A DNA stretch of 64,000 nucleotides, taken from the NCBI GenBank assembly GCA_022577435.1, contig JAKOON010000002.1, positions 12,930,184 to 12,994,183 of the forward strand. Reading direction: 5' to 3'. This document shows positions 58,128 through 64,000 of the stretch, piece by piece. A model generated the notes under the pieces. It ran no database searches, had not been told where the DNA came from, and was given only the letters and a program-made list of their open reading frames with translations. Made by a program: the position numbers and the translations under genes. The first letter of the stretch is position 1; every line of letters starts with the position of its first letter. The stretch is from Embiotoca jacksoni. Lineage: Eukaryota; Chordata; Actinopteri; Embiotocidae.

Positions 58128-58305
58128 TTCTGCATTTTTGATTTGTATCTGTGTCCTTACTGACCACTGATTGTATGAGTATACTGTTACCCTTATGGAT
58201 TTCTTTAGTCAAAAGCAGTACCTGTACAAGTCATGCTGCAAAGGCTCATTGTTAATCTCTTTATGCTAAATAATTCTCTGTATAGAAAAATGCGATGTGT
58301 CATGT
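57898..58305. repeat. inverted repeat, 73-bp arms
   Basis: 57898-57970 is the reverse complement of 58233-58305 with one mismatch (A at 57910 against G at 58294 on the top strand). The loop contains GATA-type arrays and about 107 bases of unique sequence. Confidence 0.93.
58022..58127. repeat. (GATA)n microsatellite
   Basis: GATA/TATA mix turning into about 20 pure GATA units, in the opposite sense to the TATC array at 57794-57896. Confidence 0.96.
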
Positions 58306-58874
58306 ATGCAAGCTGTAATGCTCTTTATGTGCCTTTAACTAGCAGACATGCACTTAATTCTAAATATACTAATACCCATATTGTTACTGAATGCCTGCTT
58401 CATTACTCATGAGCAGCTGTAAACCCAGCAATCATGGAAAGAGCAGTCTTAGAGGATATTAAACAGATTTATTGTCCTCGCAATCCGGATCTACGGATTT
58501 AGTTTTTAGGAATTAAAAATCATCTAGAGCCTCTCTCCTCTTACTGGGCTTATTAATAAGGCCCTTTCAATGTCTCTTCTCTCAAGTTTCACCAAAACAT
58601 CATGCAGCTGCTGTAGAGATTAAGTTATTTATTTGATTTTTTTTTTTTTAAATAAGAACCTGGATATTCTCACCTTTTGTTTTATATTTTGCGATCCTGT
58701 GGTTGATTAGGTCTTGTGGACATTTTGGGCATTTTCGAATTGGATTTGTTTTGAACTGTAGATGGATCGCTAACACTTTTTTTTTTTTATCAGGAAGTCT
58801 TTTGTGGCACCAGCAAGCATTTACACTGTTTTTTCTTCATTCCAAGTCAATCCCTCATCTAACCACGGAGAAAA

Positions 58875-59202
58875 ATGGAGAGCGTTGCCCTCCATAAAAA
58901 CTCATCGTCTGACAGCTCGGTCAACACAGAGCTCCTGTCTAGGACTGGTTACACAATACTTGCCATTAACGTGGGTGTATTTTCTGTGGTGGGGATCATC
59001 CTCAATGTCCTGGTGATTGTGGTGACAATGAGACACAGACAGCTAAGGCAACCACTCAGCTATGCCCTGGTCAACTTGGCCATTTGTGACCTGGGCTGTG
59101 CTGTGTTTGGAGGCCTGCCCACCACAGTAACCAATGCCATGGGATACTTCAGCCTGGGACGTGTTGGCTGTGTGTTAGAGGGCTTTGCTGTTTCCTTTTT
59201 TG
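58875..59202 (+). CDS. parapinopsin: parapinopsin exon 1 (TM1 to mid TM3)
   Basis: Residues 1-109 plus one base; donor gtgagt at 59203. Contains NVLVIVVTMRHRQLRQPLSY, Cys99 and Glu102. Confidence 0.93.
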
Positions 59203-60716
59203 GTGAGTCTCCTTTTTTTTGTCCAAATGAGGGGTTTGCGTGTCAAAGTGTTTCTTACAATAGAAGTCCTGTGAGTGACTAAGAGCCAGAGAGAAGGAAC
59301 ACATTATAGGAAAGGTTTCTTATAATCTAAATTTTGTGAATTATTAGATAATCTGATTTTTGGCAAAGTCAGAAAAGTTACTTAAAAGGTACCAAAGGAG
59401 GTTCTTAGAAGACACCCTGTTTTGTTTTTTTTAAAGGTGTTTGAAGTCAAATGGATGGGAAACCACTGTTTTCCTCTTATGGGGTTCTATTTCAGATGAA
59501 ATCTTAAAAAAAAGAAAGTATCAGAATAATGTTGTGAAGTAAAAATACAATATTTTCACCCAGAATGTAGTGGATTAGTGGCATAAAATGTAAGTACCTC
59601 AACTTTGTTTAAGCCAAGTACCTTGCATCTCTTTAATTGGTAGAAAACTATATATGGGGATAAAAGAAATATGTAGTCTTGACTTATCCTTTCTTTTTTC
59701 CCAGGTATAGCAAGTCTGTGTACTGTAGCAGTTATTTCTGTTGAACGTTACATAGTGGTGTGTTATCCCATGGGTGCTGTCCTGTTTCAGACCAGGTACA
59801 GTGGTGACCATCAAGATTTTACTGAAATTACTAATCACAGAATAAAAACACAGCGTGGCTTCACCAGCATGTGAGACACCGTCTCTGTTGTCCACAGGCA
59901 TGCAGCTGCTGGAGTGGTGCTGTCCTGGGTGTGGTCGTTTGTGTGGAACACTCCTCCTCTCTTTGGTTGGGGAAGTTTTGAGTTAGAGGGTGTCAAAACG
60001 TCCTGTGCTCCAAACTGGTACAGCCGTGATGTTGGCAACATGTCCTACATTATCATTTACTTCTTCCTATGCTTTGCCGTGCCCTTCTCCATCATTATGG
60101 TGTCCTACTCACAACTGTTATGGACCCTGCGCCAGGTGAGTAATCCAGATGCTGGAAATAGTTTTTTGTTGATTACATTAATGTCATTGTAAAGACTTTT
60201 CGCTTGTATTTTGGTGTCCATAGGTGACGAAGCTGCAGGTATCTGAGGCAGGAAGCACAAATCGTGTGGAGGTGCAGGTGGCACGTATGATAGTGGTGAT
60301 GGTGTTGGCCTTCCTAATTGCCTGGCTGCCGTATGCATCAATGGCCCTTGCTGTCATCATAGACTCCAGTCTATATATTGACCCTGTCATCGCTACCATA
60401 CCTGTTTACTTAGCTAAAAGCAGCACTGTCTACAACCCCATCATATACATTTTCATGAACAGACAGGTAATCCTTCATTAAGCACATTTATATTCAGACA
60501 CGCAGAGAAAGAGAAAGAAAAGTATTTCAGGCATAAACAATCATAACTAATCATAATCATATGCTTGTGTGTTTCTAGTTTCGAAGCTTCGCTGTTCCTT
60601 TTGTTCTGTGTGGATGGAACCCTTGGGCGTCAGATCAACAAATATCTGAGGGTGAGACCACTGTTGCCTCTATCAGCAAGAGTCAAAAAGTCTCACCTAA
60701 AGGATCTTTAAAATAA
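58875..60716 (+). CDS. parapinopsin: parapinopsin, non-visual opsin, complete, five exons
   Basis: Retinal-binding light receptor; in fish and lamprey the family is found in the pineal complex and acts as a bistable UV/blue pigment coupled to Gi/transducin. Five exons (58875-59202, 59705-59795, 59898-60135, 60224-60466, 60579-60716) give 345 residues. Seen: Asn-Ser-Ser glycosylation site at 9-11, Cys99 and Cys176 (disulfide), Glu102 (E113 counterion position), ERY (123-125), Glu170 (E181 position), the chromophore lysine Lys284 in VYLAKSSTVYNPIIY, and a Ser/Thr-rich tail with possible kinase sites. MRHRQLRQPLSYALVNLA, NTPPLFGWG, TSCAPNWYSRD and CGWNPWA are parapinopsin signatures. The ATG context (gagaaaaATGG) has A at -3. 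Which teleost paralogue (a or b) this is cannot be told here. It is head to head with ddx20. Confidence 0.93.
59705..59795 (+). CDS. parapinopsin: parapinopsin exon 2
   Basis: 91 bp after acceptor ttcccag, donor gtacag. Encodes IASLCTVAVISVERYIVVCY and ends in the Arg codon of FQTR. Confidence 0.92.
59898..60135 (+). CDS. parapinopsin: parapinopsin exon 3 (TM4, ECL2, TM5)
   Basis: 238 bp, acceptor tccacag, donor gtgagt. Encodes SWVWSFVWNTPPLFGWGSF, ELEGVKTSCAPNWYSRD and TM5. Confidence 0.93.
60224..60466 (+). CDS. parapinopsin: parapinopsin exon 4 (TM6, TM7, chromophore lysine)
   Basis: 243 bp, phase 0 at both ends, acceptor ccatag, donor gtaatc. The retinal-attachment lysine codon is at 60416-60418; NPIIY follows it. 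Confidence 0.93.
60579..60716 (+). CDS. parapinopsin: parapinopsin exon 5 (C-terminal tail)
   Basis: 138 bp, acceptor tttctag. Encodes FRSFAVPFVLCGWNPWASDQ, then a Ser/Thr-rich tail; TAA at 60714-60716. Confidence 0.92.
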   Translation, partial: FRSFAVPFVLCGWNPWASDQQISEGETTVASISKSQKVSPKGSLK

Positions 60717-60882
60717 TAAAAGAGTATATACCTTAAATGGCCTCCCTCCTGAGGCAGCTCTAGATCATCTGAAATACTTTACAACATTAGCCATCTTGGC
60801 AATGGACTGCAAGGACATATTATTTTCACAACTTTAAAAAATATCTATCTGAGACTGATATGGACTTCAGCAATGAAGATTG

Positions 60883-60921
60883 AATAAATCTTGTGACAAT
60901 TAGCATCTCCATTTTAATAAA
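60883..60921 (+). promoter_or_regulatory. parapinopsin: candidate poly(A) signals of parapinopsin
   Basis: AATAAA occurs at 60883-60888 and again at 60916-60921, 170-200 bases after the stop. One of them is likely used. Confidence 0.4.
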
Positions 60922-63900
60922 ACATTAAAGCAGATCTAAAGAGGAAGAAGGAAACCATTATCATGAATGTTCCCATGTGATTCAACTGTCTGTCTTTTCC
61001 TTTCATGTACTCTGACACAAACACAACCTCTTTGTGTCTAGTTCTCTGTTGCTGATATTGTTGATGATGCGTCATTTCTTTTGATCTCACTTTCAGGATT
61101 ATGGGGTCAAATTCACTGGATGTCAATATTTAAAAGATCAATGTACAGATTTGCACAATCTTTATTTTACTTAAAAATCCATGAAAAAACTTAAAGCCTT
61201 CCTAGTTTCAGCAAAATAATCTCCCTTTACTTAAGTCTTTAAATCAGTGGCCAGATTACTTGGGTTAAGAGGTTTACCAACAGTGTAAGCTACAAGTGAA
61301 AACACACTTACCTGGGTGACACTGACTGAATTAAATTTGTAGTTGCAGATGTATCCAGTTCTAAATACTATGGCTGAGCTGTTTTATTGGGTTGCATTAG
61401 ATTTTGCAGGTGTACCTAATAAAGTGGCCACTCGGTAGATTTATCCTCAAACATATTTGACTTAAAAATATATGTTATTTAAATGTTTAGCAGCAAACTG
61501 CTGTAGCCCAGTAATGGTAAATGACAGTGAACACCTCAGAAAAATATTTTGAAAAGATTTAAGACAAGAAAAAAGTTATTACATGTTTTTTATTTTTTTT
61601 TATTAGGTGTACACATCCCCTTTGCTTCTTAAGGTCTGTCCTCAGACATGGTATATACCCCTCACACACCAGCAGACCTTTGTCACCTTTATGACTTTTA
61701 TGGCTTTCATTAATAAAAATCAAAATAATCAGTGTCTTATACTCGTTGCAACGTGATTCTTCATTCCAGCCTTTTGGATCCAGCATGTTTAACAGCAAAA
61801 CAAATTTAAAAAATGAAAAAAAATAAACCTGTCATCAGTTTTGTCAAGTCTCACAGTTTGATCATTCACAGTCATTTCCACCTTCCTAAATAAACACAAA
61901 TGCAATCATACTCATCCTATTATCATGGCTTTTTATTGATTACAGAAATATTGCTATGACTTTCATTAAAGAAAAGCAAAAAAAAAATAAAAGCCAGAAT
62001 GTGAATAGCTGTATCAAACCTGTACACTTTTGTATATACAGAGTGAAGGATCATCTATGTACATGCTACATACTGACACACTCTCGGAAAATAAGGAGTC
62101 CTTCTGACAGGCACAGACGTGGGATCACTTCGCCCTTTCTGAATCTGCTCTTGAGAAAAGATGCTGAAATGATCCGAGGTCAACGCCCAAGGTACAGGAA
62201 ACTCCGATCTACACTCACAGACCGTCTCATAGATACAGTAAATGTTGTCATGTCAACTGGTTGGTTTGTGAAACAGTTGTGTGCTTGAACACCTGGTGCT
62301 TGGAGGACTGACTTTGGTCCTGTTGTTCCTGGCAGCCTGTACTGATAACAGCTTAAAAGAACAGTGTGTCTGAGTGCTTCAAGTTCTGCTAAATACCCAG
62401 AGATGATGTAGCCCAGTTTGACAGGCTATGCAGAACAGTACTGTACTATAGGCTACACCTAGTGGTCTAATCAGACTTGTCATACAAACTATCTGGTCCC
62501 AATGCCGCCAGCACATCACACTGTTGCTGAACAGTGTGTCGTCATTGTCTTCATGTTATTTAAGGTACCATATTGAGATGTTAATGTAGTGTTTGGTGTA
62601 AAAGTCATGTGATAAGGTCATGTCCCATGCAAAATTCAAAAGAGGTATTCCTTTTCCAGCAGCAGCTATTTCACATACCAATTAAAAACATGTGTTTAAT
62701 GCACAAACATGCTAAAAGAGATGACAAGAAAGGACATAGGGAAGGTAGTCTTTGAACAGCAACATTATGGTCAAATCAACAGAGAATGAGTGACAGAAGA
62801 CTGACAGAAAACTGACAGGTTGATGCTGAGGGAAATTCTTCTTCTTCACATACAGTTTAAACCAGCTTTGCAAAAGGGTTTCAGGCCATGTTCTGCTCTA
62901 CCGGGAAGTCACACGAGACCATCTGTACCTCACAGCATTCACAAAATGACACTTAGCAATAAGACCTGAGCTCAAGGAATGTGCAACACGTCCCCAGCCA
63001 GTCACCTACTGTAAAGACTGAGAACAGCATCCTGGAATTTATCATTGCTTCTGACAAGTAAAACATATGATCATATTTATAGATGTAAAAAAAAAAAAGG
63101 AAAGATTAAAAAAATAAATGCACAGAGTTAGACGGGAGAAGGTGGCATTGTTGAATGATCTACTTATGATTTAAAGAGGTAAAAATCAGGTAAAAAGATG
63201 AACAGTTCAACATCAACCTGTACATCGGACTACAAATCAAGACAACTTCTGAGTCAAGGCAAAAGAGAAGGGGTTGTCTAAGAATAAGCAGGTGAGGATT
63301 TGTACACATCCTTTATCTCTCTGTCCTTTAATGTTGTCCTTCTCGTGTACTGAAACAGGAGTGTCTCGCAGTGTAGTGTTCTTTACAGCATATGACGAAA
63401 GTAATTATTGTCTACTACAGGTATGTGGATTGCAGTGTGTTTTGTAGAGCAGTAAAAATGTGCAAAACATCTATCCATTTCCAATGGTTAGTGAGTTGTT
63501 TTTTTTGTTTTTGTTTTTTGGTTTGTCATTTTGATTCTTATTCGTTCCAATATCTCTATCGTGTACTTTACATCCTACTCTGCTTGAGTGACTGAATGAG
63601 GTAACGTAATGACAGCCACCCTGACCTCCACTGGACAATAAGGTGCAAAAGTTTATCTCTGTAAACTTCAATGATATACACACACTCATAACTTTCAAGT
63701 GAACCATCAGTGTGAGAGTGTGTGTTTAAGAGCGATATACAGAAAGAGAGAGAGAGAGAGATAGTAAGAGAGATTGTGTTTGTTGTTTTTAAAGATCATG
63801 TAATAAAGGGTCACAACATTAGGCAAGGGTTTAGAGTTGAGGTGCAATATTTAGAGTTTGGATCCAGGCTGAAGTGTGTTATGAAAAAAAGCAGAGTTCT

Positions 63901-64000
63901 ACAGCTCAGTCTTTTTTATGTACAACAACAGTCTGAAAAAGAAAGCAAAAGAGAGCGACAGGGTTCCTACTCTCTTTTTCTTTGCCTTTGATCCATGTCC
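60922..64000. other. region after parapinopsin, no supported gene
   Basis: 3.1 kb without a coding exon I can support. Seen: a fragment of a fish repeat end (GGTGTACCTAATAAAGTGGC, 61409-61428), a - strand AATAAA at 61932-61937 that could end a gene lying past the window, and a short (GA)n at about 63744-63761. Confidence 0.5.
61406..61433. repeat. fragment of a common fish repeat end
   Basis: GGTGTACCTAATAAAGTGGC is a phrase I know as the terminus of an abundant fish interspersed repeat. Only the end is seen. Confidence 0.5.

Larger units (their letters stand above)
57661..58874. other. divergent intergenic region, ddx20 to parapinopsin
   Basis: 1.2 kb holding both promoters. The middle is taken by TATC/GATA arrays and an inverted repeat (57794-58305). 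Near parapinopsin, TTGATTAGG (58704-58712) resembles an Otx/Crx-type site used by photoreceptor and pineal genes, but a match this short is weak. Confidence 0.55.

Overview
The window is vertebrate nuclear DNA, almost certainly from a ray-finned (teleost) fish. Genes are split by GT-AG introns, CA/TG microsatellites are long and frequent, and several interspersed repeats are of types I recognise from fish genomes. I see no bacterial-style operon, CRISPR array, rRNA or intact tRNA gene. Four protein-coding loci can be supported.

Layout. (1) Positions 1-43702, + strand: the 3' part of kcnd3 (Kv4.3 voltage-gated potassium channel). Five coding exons (23732-23894, 37052-37153, 40238-40330, 41537-41796, 43528-43702) encode the end of the selectivity filter, S6 and the whole cytoplasmic C-terminus. 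The first ~23.7 kb lies upstream of these exons and is read as intron; the large exon for the T1 domain and S1-S5 must lie before the window. (2) 46946-48571, - strand: a two-exon class A GPCR of 407 residues that I cannot assign to a named receptor. (3) 49332-57660, - strand: complete ddx20 (DEAD-box helicase Gemin3 of the SMN complex), 11 exons, 782 residues. (4) 58875-60716, + strand: complete parapinopsin, a non-visual opsin of 345 residues in five exons. The last 3.3 kb has no supported gene.

The kcnd3 and ddx20 genes converge tail to tail, as I recall KCND3 and DDX20 doing on human 1p13. Here a GPCR gene sits between them, and parapinopsin lies head to head with ddx20. The genes share no pathway; this is a neighbourhood, not a functional cluster.

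Repeat content. The kcnd3 introns carry a composite DNA-transposon-like block (8716-11383) with relatives in the opposite orientation (20377-21625). They also hold a decayed Ty3/Gypsy 5' end (34541-36330, - strand), a TTAA-flanked MITE (33835-34065), two copies of a widespread fish repeat and many microsatellites. ddx20 intron 1 carries another MITE-like repeat. A 73-bp inverted repeat with TATC/GATA arrays lies between ddx20 and parapinopsin.

I found no convincing new multi-gene system. The best leads are splice-site and coding oddities of kcnd3: a tandem in-frame donor, a (TG)n tract directly against an acceptor, a Leu-to-Phe change in the dileucine motif and a coding CA microsatellite. The others are the unassigned GPCR, the tRNA-like/minisatellite insertion, the CTCF-like motifs inside repeats and the large inverted repeat.
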